Origin: DATLFI01 sp035524895
GTDB lineage: Bacteria; Acidobacteriota; Thermoanaerobaculia; Multivoradales; Multivoraceae
Reading direction: 5' to 3'
Assembly (NCBI GenBank): GCA_035524895.1
Contig: DATLFI010000019.1
Span: 1 to 36,769 of the forward strand
DNA length: 36,769 nucleotides
The notes below the pieces were generated by a model that saw nothing but the letters and a program-made list of their open reading frames with translations, did not search any database and was not told the DNA's origin. The first letter of the stretch is position 1; each line of letters begins with the position of its first letter. Below are positions 1-8,373 of this stretch, one piece after another. The position numbers were made by a program, and so were the translations under genes.

Positions 1-897
1 CCGAGTTGGTCCGACCTCGACTGGCGCGCCCTGCTCACCTCCGAGACCGCGGCGCAGGCGGTGCGCGCCACGCTCCTCGTCGGACTCGGTCTGCTGCTCG
101 CGAAGCTCCTCAGTCGAGCGGCCGTGCGCGTGCTGCGGACGCATCCGCCGCAGCTCACGACGCTGGTGCGGAGGCTGGTGTTCGGCCTGGTGCTCGGGCT
201 CTTCGTGGCCGCCACCCTGCGCCAGCTCGGCTTCGAGCTGGGCGTGATCCTGGGCACCGCCGGCGTTCTCTCGGTGGCCATCGGGTTCGCGTCACAAACG
301 TCGATGTCGAATTTGATCAGCGGCGTGTTCCTGATCTTCGAGCGCCCGTTCAACGTCGGCGATGTGATCCGGGTAGGTACGACGTCCGGCACCGTGCTGT
401 CGGTCGACCTGCTGTCCGTGAAGCTGCGCACCTTCGACAACACGTACGTGCGCATCCCGAACGAATCGATGATCAAGAGCGAGGTGACCACGCTCACTCG
501 CTACCCCATTCGCCGCATCGACCTCGCGATCGGCGTCGGCTACGGCACCGACCTCGTCCAGGCCGAGCGCCTGCTCAGGGAGATCGCTGCGGACAACCCG
601 CGGTGCCTCGAACAACCAGCCCCAATGCTCCAGGTTCGGGCTCTGGGCGACTCGTCGGTGGACCTCATGTTCCTCGTCTGGGCCGCGCGCGAGAACCTGC
701 TGGGGGTGCAGAACGAGCTACTGCGAACGATCCTCGAGCGCTTCGCAGCGGAGGGCATCGAGATTCCCTTCCCGCAGCGAACCTTGCACTGGGTGTCGGG
801 CTCGGCAGCGGCGGCGGCGCCGGGAGCTGCATCCGGGCACGAGCACGCCGAGGCGGCGGCTCAGTCTGCGACAGCCTCGAGCTCGAGCCGCAAGTAG
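1..897 (+). CDS. MscS-family mechanosensitive ion channel (5' partial)
   Basis: This is a small-conductance mechanosensitive channel of the inner membrane, which releases solutes on hypo-osmotic shock. The reading frame is open from base 1, so the true start probably lies outside the window; the first internal start is the GTG at 61. Two hydrophobic segments are followed by the pore-lining helix and the start of the beta domain, seen as GVLSVAIGFASQTSMSNLIS and then GVFLIFERPFNVGDVI, which is the typical MscS TM3/beta junction. The alpha/beta cytoplasmic region continues through YVRIPNESMI and ends with a low-complexity Ala/Ser tail of about 30 residues. The 3' end overlaps the convergent YceI-like gene by 37 bp. 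The family is clear. The complete length and any extra N-terminal helices cannot be seen. Confidence 0.9.
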   Translation, partial: PSWSDLDWRALLTSETAAQAVRATLLVGLGLLLAKLLSRAAVRVLRTHPPQLTTLVRRLVFGLVLGLFVAATLRQLGFELGVILGTAGVLSVAIGFASQTSMSNLISGVFLIFERPFNVGDVIRVGTTSGTVLSVDLLSVKLRTFDNTYVRIPNESMIKSEVTTLTRYPIRRIDLAIGVGYGTDLVQAERLLREIAADNPRCLEQPAPMLQVRALGDSSVDLMFLVWAARENLLGVQNELLRTILERFAAEGIEIPFPQRTLHWVSGSAAAAAPGAASGHEHAEAAAQSATASSSSRK

Positions 898-1643
898 AAG
901 TGGAACCGGTCGAGGTTCTTGACCGCGCCGAGGAAAGCCGAATACGGCTTGATCCCCAGCTCGGTGAAGGTCGACTCCCCGACCGCCTCGAGGATCGCCG
1001 GGCTGATGCCCGCCGCAGGATCGAAGCGCGCCTGGAAGGGTCGCCGGATCGTTGTGCCGTGCACCGTGAGCTCGACGGTTCCGCGGTGCGTGAAGTCGAC
1101 GGCGCCGAGCTTGGACGCCGACGCACTCACCTCGACGAGACGCGCGCTCAGCTCCGGGAACGCCGCGGCATCGAGCTGCTTCTTCGACAGCATTGCCTCG
1201 CGGATCTCCGCGCGCTGCGCCTCGGTCAACGACCCGAACGGCTGCTGCAACAGGCCGAGATCGCGCAGCCGCGGGAACAGCTCTGAGCGCAGCGGGTCCT
1301 CATCGACCCGTAGCTTCGTAACCTCCGCGCGCAGCTCGAAGCGTGTGGCGAGCGGGTCGGAGGCGTCCCACTCGAGGGTGATCGTCGGCGACCCTGCCGC
1401 GACGAGGTGGTCGTGCGCCTTGCCTGCCGCGAAGCCGCCCTTGTGTGTGAGCACGGCGAAGATCGCGTTCTGCGTCCAGTCGGTGCTCTCGGCTGTTGCC
1501 GGTGGCGCGATCGAGACCGCCAGGCACGCTGCCGCGACGAAGGCCCAGGCGAACCTTGCACTGCCCCGAAGCCGAGAGCATCGCGGGGACAGGTTCTCCC
1601 GTTCGGAGCGGAACGCTGCGAGCCTGACGCGCTGTCGAGCCAC
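861..1643 (-). CDS. Secreted YceI-like protein
   Basis: The 260-residue protein is probably a periplasmic member of the YceI superfamily, whose lipocalin-like barrel binds polyisoprenoids or other amphiphiles. An Arg-rich N-terminus, a hydrophobic stretch (FAWAFVAAACLAVSIAPP) and an Ala-x-Ala site near residue 50 form a long signal peptide. Family landmarks are the early strand with HKGGF, an Asp/Ala-rich FPEL segment corresponding to the usual yPei block, TVHGTTIRRPF for the LTihG block, and a C-terminal FTELGIKPYSAFLGAV segment where the family has its RsdFGi strand. It starts with GTG directly behind a TAGACT box. It lies 120 bp downstream of the kinase pair on the same strand, and the box suggests its own promoter. 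The precise ligand cannot be inferred. Confidence 0.75.
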   Translation of the reverse strand: MARQRVRLAAFRSERENLSPRCSRLRGSARFAWAFVAAACLAVSIAPPATAESTDWTQNAIFAVLTHKGGFAAGKAHDHLVAAGSPTITLEWDASDPLATRFELRAEVTKLRVDEDPLRSELFPRLRDLGLLQQPFGSLTEAQRAEIREAMLSKKQLDAAAFPELSARLVEVSASASKLGAVDFTHRGTVELTVHGTTIRRPFQARFDPAAGISPAILEAVGESTFTELGIKPYSAFLGAVKNLDRFHFYLRLELEAVAD

Positions 1644-1650
1644 GATCTCC

Positions 1651-1656
1651 AGTCTA
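1651..1656 (-). promoter_or_regulatory. TAGACT -10-like box, possible leaderless start
   Basis: Read on the minus strand, TAGACT lies exactly 7 bases before the GTG start of the YceI-like gene. A -10 element this close would place the transcription start at or next to the start codon. The same TAG(A/G)CT plus 7-9 base arrangement occurs before the genes at 9318 and 14896. No clear -35 element is visible. Confidence 0.45.
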
Positions 1657-1763
1657 ACCCCGGCGGGCTCCTACACCGCCGCGAGTGGCGAGGCGCTTCG
1701 GGAGCTCGTAGCGGAGCGTTCCTGCCGATCCTGGACACGAACGCGTTCGCCACGTGCCCCTAG

Positions 1764-3350
1764 TCACCCACCCCGCAGCCAGCGCTCGAGCGCCTCCGCC
1801 ATCTCGTTCGCGTCGCGATAACGAGCGGCGGGATCCTTCTCGAGACCACGCATCGCGATCGCCGCCAGGCCCTCGGGCAGCGGGCCGCCGAGCCGTTCGC
1901 TCGGCGGCGTCACCGGCCGTTCGACATGTGCGACGAGCAGCGCGCCGTAGAACTCGTCCTGGAACGGCGGCGAGCCGGTGAGCAGGAAATACAGAACGGA
2001 GGCCAAGCTGTAGACGTCGGATCGAGCGTCGGTCGGCTTGCCCTGAGCCGCCTCCGGCGAGAGGTAGCGCGGCGTGCCGATGACGGCGCCGACCTCCGTG
2101 AGGCGGGTGCCGTCCGGGGTGGGGCGCTTGGCGATGCCGAAGTCGAGGACCTTGACGCTGTCGCGCTGCCGGCCGGCGCGAATGACGAAGACGTTTTCGG
2201 GCTTGATGTCGCGGTGCACGATACCGGCGTCGTGCGCCTCCCCTAACGCGTAGGCGGCCTGCAGCGCGATCCATGCTGCCCGATCCGGCGGCAACGCCCC
2301 CGACTCGGCGACCAGGTCGGCGAGGTGGACGCCGCGCAGCAGCTCCATGGTGTAGTACCAGAGGCCGTCGTCGGTGACGCCGTAGTCGAGGATGCGCACC
2401 GTGTTGGGGTGGCTCAGCTCGGCCGTCGCCTGCACCTCGCGCTCGAAACGCTCGAGCGCCTTGGTGCTCTGCCCGAGGTCCTCGTGCAGCAGCTTGACCG
2501 CGACCTCCTGCTTGAGGCGCGGGTGGGCCGCCGCCCAGACGTCACCCATCGCGCCTTGACCCAGCCTCCTCGTCAAGCGATAGCGGCCCACGGCGCGGGC
2601 CTCGAACACCCGCCGGCGCAGCGACCAGACCACGTGGCCACCCAAGAGCGCGGTAGCGGCGACGGAGAGCAGAAAGCTCTCGTAGTAGACGAACATGGTC
2701 AGCGCGGCCGGGTCGCTCCACTGTGCGCGGATCGTCTCGTTCCACGGAGTGGCGAGAACGAGAGCCGCCGGGAAAGCGAGCGCGGGCAGGCTCGTCGTCA
2801 AGAGACTCGCGCGCCAGGGCCACGCGACGAACGCCGCCCGGCACACGACCACGAGACTGAGCCCCGGGGCGTACGGGCTCGCCAGACCGCGAAAATCGAC
2901 GGCCATGAAGCCGAGCAACAGCGACGCCGTGCCGAAGAACCCCGCGTCGAGCCAGCGCAACGTGCGCGCGCTCATTCGGCCTGGACTCGCGGTTGCCCAC
3001 AGGAACAGCAGGATCGGCACGGTGAACCCAGCTCGGACTCCGAGGAAGTATTCGATGTGGATCGGCTCGACCCAGCGGTGGACCGCCCAGTCGAAGATCG
3101 CAAAACCAGGCCAGAGGAAGAGCCCGGCGATGGCCGCCTGATGGAACCGCTCGATGTCGGCGGTGTGCTCCCTCCGCGCTAGCGAGCTGTCGAGGCTCCC
3201 TGCCGGCGAGCTCTCCAGCGCGCCGTCCCGAGCGGCAGGATCGGCGGCCTCCCGCAGCACCACGGTCGGCTCGGTGTCGACAGCGCCGGACCGCACGCGT
3301 TCCCCGCCGCGTGGAGCGATCCCCTCGAAGTCGTGATCCGACCTCGTCAT
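1764..3350 (-). CDS. Membrane-anchored Ser/Thr protein kinase (paralogue 1)
   Basis: This 528-residue Hanks-type kinase has an unusual order. A cytoplasmic N-tail of about 70 residues is followed by a polytopic membrane domain (about 70-245, roughly six helices), and the kinase domain is C-terminal (about 256-525). Kinase landmarks are complete: P-loop GQGAMG 264-269, VAVK with Lys286, HRD with Asp381, DIKPEN, DFG 403-405, GTPRYLSPE and the DVYSLA segment. It should therefore be active. In most bacterial kinases of this class the kinase domain precedes a single membrane helix and an external sensor. Here the membrane domain itself may be the sensor. Its ATG overlaps the stop of the upstream paralogue by 4 bp (ATGA), so the two are co-translated. 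Substrates are unknown. Confidence 0.92.
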   Translation of the reverse strand: MTRSDHDFEGIAPRGGERVRSGAVDTEPTVVLREAADPAARDGALESSPAGSLDSSLARREHTADIERFHQAAIAGLFLWPGFAIFDWAVHRWVEPIHIEYFLGVRAGFTVPILLFLWATASPGRMSARTLRWLDAGFFGTASLLLGFMAVDFRGLASPYAPGLSLVVVCRAAFVAWPWRASLLTTSLPALAFPAALVLATPWNETIRAQWSDPAALTMFVYYESFLLSVAATALLGGHVVWSLRRRVFEARAVGRYRLTRRLGQGAMGDVWAAAHPRLKQEVAVKLLHEDLGQSTKALERFEREVQATAELSHPNTVRILDYGVTDDGLWYYTMELLRGVHLADLVAESGALPPDRAAWIALQAAYALGEAHDAGIVHRDIKPENVFVIRAGRQRDSVKVLDFGIAKRPTPDGTRLTEVGAVIGTPRYLSPEAAQGKPTDARSDVYSLASVLYFLLTGSPPFQDEFYGALLVAHVERPVTPPSERLGGPLPEGLAAIAMRGLEKDPAARYRDANEMAEALERWLRGG

Positions 3351-4957
3351 ACCGGTTGCCCTCCACCGGCACCACCGGCGCCGGCCGCAGCCAACCAGTC
3401 GTCGAGAGCGTCGGCGAACGCGTTGGCGTCAGCGAAGCGATTCTCGGGCTCGCGCACCAGACCCTTCAATACGATCGCCTCGAGGTTCTGCGGCACGGCA
3501 AAGCCGAGGCGCGTGCTCGGCGGCTCGACGTCGCGCAGCAGCCGAGCCGCCATCAGCTCGCCGAGCGAAGCCTCAGCGAACGGCGGCGTCGCGGTGAGCA
3601 GGAAGTAGAGGATGCCGGCGAGACCGTAGACGTCGGAGCGCGCGGTCGCGCGCTGACCACTCGCGATCTCCGGCGACGCGTAGCGTGGCGTACCGAGGAA
3701 CGCTCCCTCCTGGGTCAGGTTGGTGGCGTCGAGCAGGTCGCTCTGCGACGCGATGCCGAAGTCGAGCACCTTGACCAGGTCGACGTCTCGCAGCTTCTTG
3801 ACCACGAACACGTTCTCGGGCTTGAGGTCGCGGTGCACCACGCCCTGGTCGTGCGCCTCGCCGATCGCGCGCGCCGCCTGCAGCACGATCCGCGCGGCGC
3901 GCGCCGCGGGAAGCGGACCGGCGTCGCGCACCAGCGCGGCGAGGTCGCTGCCCTCCAGCAACTCCATCGCGTAGTACCAGAGGCCGTCATCGGTGACGCC
4001 GTAGTCGAGAATGCGCACGGTGTTGGGATGCGCTAGCCGCGCGGTCGCCTCGACCTCGCGTTCGAAGCGAGCGACCGCCGACGCGCTGGCGGACAGGCGC
4101 TGGTCGAGCAGCTTGATCGCCACTTCTTGCTTGAGCCTGGGATGCCCCGCCGCCCACACCTCGCCCATCGCACCCCGACCCAACCGGCGCTTCAGCCGGT
4201 AGCGCCCCACCGCCCGCGCCTCGAAGACGCTGCGCCGCAGCTCCGACACCGCGTGTCCGCCGAGCACGGCGATCACCGCGGTCCAGGTCAGGTTCGCTTG
4301 CTGCAGGATGAAGACGCCCCGCGCCGATGGCGACGCCCACTGTCGCGCGACGTCGGCGTCGACGAGCGCAGCGCAGCCGAGCACGAGAGGAGCTGCCCCC
4401 CAGCAGATCGCCATCGTGGGCAGGCTCCGCCGCCAGGGCTGTGGCATGAACGCGGCCCGCACCAGCATCACCAGCGTGAGGCCCGCGAAGTAGGGGCTCT
4501 CGAGACCGCGGAAGTCCGCGATCATCAGGGCCATCAGGCCGCTGGCGAGCGCGAACATCGAGCTCTCGTAGAAGAGCAGGCGGCGCCTGCTCACCACTCG
4601 GTCCGCCGCGACCAGACGCGCCAGGAGCAGCGCGTAGGGCACTGGCAACACGCGCGCCACGGTGAACCAGCCGAGGCTGACCGGCTCCACCCAGGTGTGG
4701 GCTAGCCAGTCGAGCGGCCAGAACGCCGGCCATAGCACGGCACCGAGCAACGCTGCCTGCCGGAAGCGATCCTGATCGCCGCGCAGCTCCTGGCGATCGA
4801 TGGTGTGGCGCATATCGCCGACGGTCGAAGACCTGCGAGTCGTCGAGTCCGGCGCAGAGCCCTCGAGCGCCACCGTCGCTTCTTCTTCGAGCGCCGGGCC
4901 GCCCGCGTCTATGCCGCTACGGCCAGCCAGCGCGTAGTCGGAGTTGCTCGGGCTCAT
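3347..4957 (-). CDS. Membrane-anchored Ser/Thr protein kinase (paralogue 2)
   Basis: The 536-residue protein is a paralogue of the next gene with the same layout: an N-tail rich in Glu and Ser/Thr, a membrane domain at about 68-245, and a kinase domain from about 251. Key residues are present: GRGAMG 260-265, IKLL with Lys282, HRD with Asp377, DFG 399-401, GTPRYASPE. The membrane domains share an aromatic motif, ADFRGLESPYFAGL here and VDFRGLASPYAPGL in the partner, and both end in the same linker, VFEARAVGRYRL. It ends in a Gly/Ala-rich tail. It is first in a two-gene operon. The 193 bp between it and the molybdenum enzyme gene must hold its promoter, but I see no strong elements there. The pair probably arose by tandem duplication. 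Confidence 0.92.
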   Translation of the reverse strand: MSPSNSDYALAGRSGIDAGGPALEEEATVALEGSAPDSTTRRSSTVGDMRHTIDRQELRGDQDRFRQAALLGAVLWPAFWPLDWLAHTWVEPVSLGWFTVARVLPVPYALLLARLVAADRVVSRRRLLFYESSMFALASGLMALMIADFRGLESPYFAGLTLVMLVRAAFMPQPWRRSLPTMAICWGAAPLVLGCAALVDADVARQWASPSARGVFILQQANLTWTAVIAVLGGHAVSELRRSVFEARAVGRYRLKRRLGRGAMGEVWAAGHPRLKQEVAIKLLDQRLSASASAVARFEREVEATARLAHPNTVRILDYGVTDDGLWYYAMELLEGSDLAALVRDAGPLPAARAARIVLQAARAIGEAHDQGVVHRDLKPENVFVVKKLRDVDLVKVLDFGIASQSDLLDATNLTQEGAFLGTPRYASPEIASGQRATARSDVYGLAGILYFLLTATPPFAEASLGELMAARLLRDVEPPSTRLGFAVPQNLEAIVLKGLVREPENRFADANAFADALDDWLAAAGAGGAGGGQPV

Positions 4958-5150
4958 CGCCAGGAAGACGGCCGCGACCCAGCGTTTCCACGGACTGCAA
5001 CGAACGTGTAGCTGCCCGGCGCTTGCCGCGCGAGCCCCGAGACTTGCACGCGACCGGGACGGACTTGGAGCCCGTGGTACATCGCATCGCTTCCCGTAGT
5101 GCCGTTCTAGCTGTGTCCGGGATCGATGCGGTTTCCTCGGGTCACTCCGC

Positions 5151-7367
5151 CTACGCGCTGATCTGCTTCTGCAGCGGCAGATCCCGGTAGCGCTTGCCGG
5201 TCGCCTTGTAGAGCGCGTTGGCGAGAGCCGCGGAGACCGGCGGCACGCCGGGCTCGCCGACGCCGGCTGGGGGGTTGCCGTTCGCCGGGAAGAGCTTCAC
5301 GTGCACCACCGGCATCTCGTCGATGCGCAGCAGCGGGTAGTCGTGGAAGTTGCCCTGTTTCACCACGCCACCGTCGACAGTGATCTCGCCGTGGAGGGCG
5401 TAGCTGAGGCCGAAGACCACCGCGCCCTCCATCTGCGCCTCGATCGTGTCGGGGTTGACGTAGGCGCCGCAGTCGATCGCACAGTGCACTTCGTGCACTC
5501 GGATCTGCCCCTCTTCCACAGAAGCCTTCATCGCCATCGCGACGTAGGACAGGAAGCTGAAGTGCGCCGCGAACCCGTGCCCCATGCCCTGCGGCAGCGG
5601 CTTGCCCCACTCCGCCATCTCGGCGGCCGCCTCGATCACCTTCGAGAGCCGCCCGGTGTCGAAGCCGTACGGCTTGTCGTGGCCGGAGAAATCGAGCTTG
5701 CGGGGCTCGCCTAGCAGCTCGAGCTGGAACTGCACCGGATCCTTGCCCGCCGCCTCGGCCAGCTCGTCGGTGAAGCACTGGATGGCGTGCGCGTGGAAGG
5801 TATTGCACACCGAGCGCAGCCAGCCGATGCGCAGGTCCGAAGCGATGCCGCTCGACTCGAGCTGGATGCTGGGGATGCGATAGGGCAGGTTGTGCAGGCC
5901 CATGCCCAGCTCGAAGCCCTGCGGGTCCTTGACGCCAGGCGCGAAGGTCGACGCGATGGTCGGGAACGCGGTGTGGTGCCGCCAGCCGGTGACCTTGCCC
6001 CCGGCGTCGAGCGTCGCCTCGACGTGCTGCGCGTTCTGGCCCCGGTAGTAGCCGTGGCGGATCTCGTCTTCGCGCGTCCAGGTCAGCTTGATCGGCGTGC
6101 CCTCCATCGACTTGGCGATCTGCGCCGCCTCGAGGATGAAGTCGGGCTTCGACTTGCGACCGAAGCCGCCGCCGAGCAAGGTGACGTGCATGGTCACCGC
6201 TTCCTCGGGCAGCCCCAACACCGCCGCGACGCGTCCGCGCGCGCTCTGCGGGTCTTGGATCGGCGCCCACACCTCGCACTTGCCGTCCTGCACCAGCGCC
6301 ACCGCGGCGAGAGGCTCCATCGGCGCGTGTGCGAGGTGCGGCCCGTGGTAGGTCGCGGAAAGGGACTTGGCGGCGCTGCCCTTGGCCGCCGCGTAGTCGC
6401 CCTCCTGACGGAACACCTTGCCGTCCCCGTTCACCAGCGTCTCGAGCTGCTGCCGGAACTGCTCGCTGTTCTCCGACGCGTCGCCGCGGTCCCACTCGAT
6501 CTCGAGCGCGTCGCGACCTTCGAACGCCGCCCAGGTGTTGTCGGCGACCACCGCGACGCCGCCCAGGGTCTTGAGCTGCGCCGGGATCGGCTCGAGCTGC
6601 AGCACCTTCTTGACGCCGCGCACGGCGAGCGCCGGTGCCGGGTCAAAGCTCTTGACCTTGCCCGCGACCGTGGGAGAACGCTCGATGGTCGCGAACAGCA
6701 TCCCCGGCAGCATTACGTCGGTGCCGTAGATCGCCTTGCCCTGCACGATGTCGGGCACGTCGACCAGACCGAGCGGCTTGCCCACGAGGCGCCACTCCGA
6801 CTCCGGCTTGAGCTTGGGCTCGCTGGGCACCTCGAGCTTCGCCGCGTCGGCGGCGACCTCGCCGTAGGAAAGCTTGCGGCCCGAAGCTTGGTGGTGGACG
6901 ACGCCGTCCTGCGCGCGGCACTCGCCCGCACCGACGCCCCAGCGCGCCGCCGCTGATGCCACCAGCATCTCGCGCGCCGCGGCGCCGGCCTGGCGCAGTG
7001 GCACGAAGTTCTGGCGCACCGAGCGCGACCCGTCGGTGTTCTGGTCGCCGTACTTCTTGTCGCCGTCCGCCTGCACGATCTCGACCTGCCCGAGCGTGAC
7101 CTCGAGCTCCTCGGCGAGGAGCTGCGCCATCGCGGTGCGCGCGCCCTGACCCATCTCGGAGCGGTGGACGTAGAGCCGGATCGCGCCGTCGGTCGCGATC
7201 TCGACGAAGACCGAGGGCGCGAAAGCCGGCGCGGCGCCGGTAGCGGCCATCGCCGGCGAGACCAGCGCCGTCGGCCGGAAGCCGAGCACCAGACCGGCCG
7301 CCGAGGCGCCCGAGACCTGGAGGAACGCGCGACGCGAGACCTTGCGTACTGTGTCCTGGCGGCTCAT
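5151..7367 (-). CDS. Tat-exported molybdopterin-binding subunit, isoquinoline 1-oxidoreductase-like
   Basis: This 738-residue protein is the large subunit of a xanthine-oxidase-family molybdenum hydroxylase, of the periplasmic type known from isoquinoline 1-oxidoreductase beta subunits and related aldehyde oxidases. A twin-arginine signal, SRRAFLQVSGASAAG, lies at 11-25. The cofactor segment GGGFGRKSKPDF is at 399-410. The C-terminal GVGEPGVPP carries the conserved active-site Glu (Glu705). The substrate could be an N-heterocycle or an aldehyde; the sequence does not decide. It is translationally coupled to the upstream [2Fe-2S] subunit by a 4 bp ATGA overlap. No FAD subunit is present. In this subgroup electrons pass from the iron-sulfur subunit to a cytochrome c or similar acceptor, and no such gene is adjacent. 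Confidence 0.9.
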   Translation of the reverse strand: MSRQDTVRKVSRRAFLQVSGASAAGLVLGFRPTALVSPAMAATGAAPAFAPSVFVEIATDGAIRLYVHRSEMGQGARTAMAQLLAEELEVTLGQVEIVQADGDKKYGDQNTDGSRSVRQNFVPLRQAGAAAREMLVASAAARWGVGAGECRAQDGVVHHQASGRKLSYGEVAADAAKLEVPSEPKLKPESEWRLVGKPLGLVDVPDIVQGKAIYGTDVMLPGMLFATIERSPTVAGKVKSFDPAPALAVRGVKKVLQLEPIPAQLKTLGGVAVVADNTWAAFEGRDALEIEWDRGDASENSEQFRQQLETLVNGDGKVFRQEGDYAAAKGSAAKSLSATYHGPHLAHAPMEPLAAVALVQDGKCEVWAPIQDPQSARGRVAAVLGLPEEAVTMHVTLLGGGFGRKSKPDFILEAAQIAKSMEGTPIKLTWTREDEIRHGYYRGQNAQHVEATLDAGGKVTGWRHHTAFPTIASTFAPGVKDPQGFELGMGLHNLPYRIPSIQLESSGIASDLRIGWLRSVCNTFHAHAIQCFTDELAEAAGKDPVQFQLELLGEPRKLDFSGHDKPYGFDTGRLSKVIEAAAEMAEWGKPLPQGMGHGFAAHFSFLSYVAMAMKASVEEGQIRVHEVHCAIDCGAYVNPDTIEAQMEGAVVFGLSYALHGEITVDGGVVKQGNFHDYPLLRIDEMPVVHVKLFPANGNPPAGVGEPGVPPVSAALANALYKATGKRYRDLPLQKQISA

Positions 7368-7861
7368 CGCTCACCTCCTCCGGCCGCGCTCGAAACGCCG
7401 CCGCGCCGCAGCTCGTCGGCCGCCGAGTGGATCGCCAGCCGCACCCGCTGGTAGGTGCCGCAGCGGCACAGGTTGACGCGCAGCGCGCTGTCGATGTCGT
7501 CGTCGGTCGGCTGCGGCTTCTCTTGGAGCAGCGCCGCGGCGCTCATGATCTGCCCCGCCTGGCAGTACCCGCACTGCGGCACGTTGTGCTCGATCCACGC
7601 GCGCTGCAGCGCGTGCCCGCCGTCGGGCGAGAGGCCCTCGATGGTGACCACTTCCTTGCCCGCGACCTGACCGACGCGCGTGACGCACGAGCGTCGCGCC
7701 TCGCCGTCGACGTGCACGGTGCACGCCCCGCAGCGGTTCATGCCGCAGCCGTACTTGGTGCCAGTGAGACTCAGCACGTCGCGCAGCGCCCACAGGAGCG
7801 GCATGCGCTCGTCGACGTCGAGCGTGCGCTCGGCGCCGTTGACCGTGAAGGTGATCGCCAT
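7364..7861 (-). CDS. [2Fe-2S] subunit of molybdenum hydroxylase, isoquinoline 1-oxidoreductase-like
   Basis: The 165-residue small subunit carries electrons from the Mo site. Two cluster-binding regions are complete: a plant-ferredoxin-type set Cys39, Cys44, Cys47 and Cys59 (GCGMNRCGACTVHVDG), and a second set Cys97, Cys100, Cys132 and Cys134 (CGYCQAGQIMSAAALL, NLCRCGTY). The ATG at 7861 is preferred over an upstream in-frame start at 7954 because the protein then begins with the family's usual MAITFTVNG strand and has GGAGGA (minus strand, 7868-7873) 6 bases upstream. It lacks its own signal and is presumably carried out with the Tat-exported large subunit. It is the first gene of the two-gene unit. 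A weak -10 candidate, TACTGT, lies at 7932-7937. Confidence 0.92.
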   Translation of the reverse strand: MAITFTVNGAERTLDVDERMPLLWALRDVLSLTGTKYGCGMNRCGACTVHVDGEARRSCVTRVGQVAGKEVVTIEGLSPDGGHALQRAWIEHNVPQCGYCQAGQIMSAAALLQEKPQPTDDDIDSALRVNLCRCGTYQRVRLAIHSAADELRRGGVSSAAGGGER

Positions 7862-8373
7862 GAGGGGTCCTCCGAGAGGGGTCGTGGCCGGCAGCGAGGT
7901 GTGTCGCGTTCGGTTTCGGGTGCTGGGCCGCACAGTACCAGAGCCTTCCACCACCGCGTCCAGGGACGCTCCGCCCGGGCCTGCTCATCCATACGGCGCA
8001 TTGTGGGACGCGATGATCGTAGAGGCAGTAGCCTGCGGCGGATGCAACCGACTACTCAGCGAGGATCTCGGCCACGGCCAGGAGATCCGCGGCGTACGCA
8101 TCGAGAATTCCTTCGCGGCGGGCCGACGCGAGGCCTCGCGCCGCCGGTGCGACCGCCCGCGTTTCTCCTCGCGCTCGGCCGCGCGGCAGCGGACTACTCC
8201 CGTCCTCCTGCCTCGAGCTCCGCCAGCGATCCTGCAGCGCTCGGAGCCGCTGGTCCTGCTCGAGGAGGTACTCCGGGCCCGGCCGCGTGCCTACCGCGGG
8301 CCGGCGGCCATCTGACAATGTCGCAGCAGCACCGCCGAGACCGTGCCTGGACGCTAGAACCGGAGACCCCACA
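7862..8373. other. Divergent intergenic region without a convincing gene
   Basis: These 512 bases lie between the divergent starts of the Mo-enzyme operon and the crotonase gene and should hold both promoters. No open frame has family similarity I can recognise. One minus-strand frame ending at 8052 closes with a protein-like stretch, EGILDAYAADLLAVAEILAE, preceded by about 60 further codons, but it has no good start before it runs into the crotonase gene. A plus-strand frame from 8013 to 8315 (100 codons) is equally undistinguished. It may contain a gene remnant. Confidence 0.4.

Noticed and set aside
6..1286. Long plus-strand open frame of 426 codons across the MscS and YceI-like genes
   Set aside because: Its translation is Arg/Ala/Pro-rich without hydrophobic or domain pattern, and it shadows two well-supported genes. 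At this GC content long empty frames are expected.
1764..4957. Assembly duplication as the cause of the two kinase genes
   Set aside because: The two proteins differ throughout, most of all in the membrane domain and tails, so they are diverged paralogues and not a repeated contig segment.
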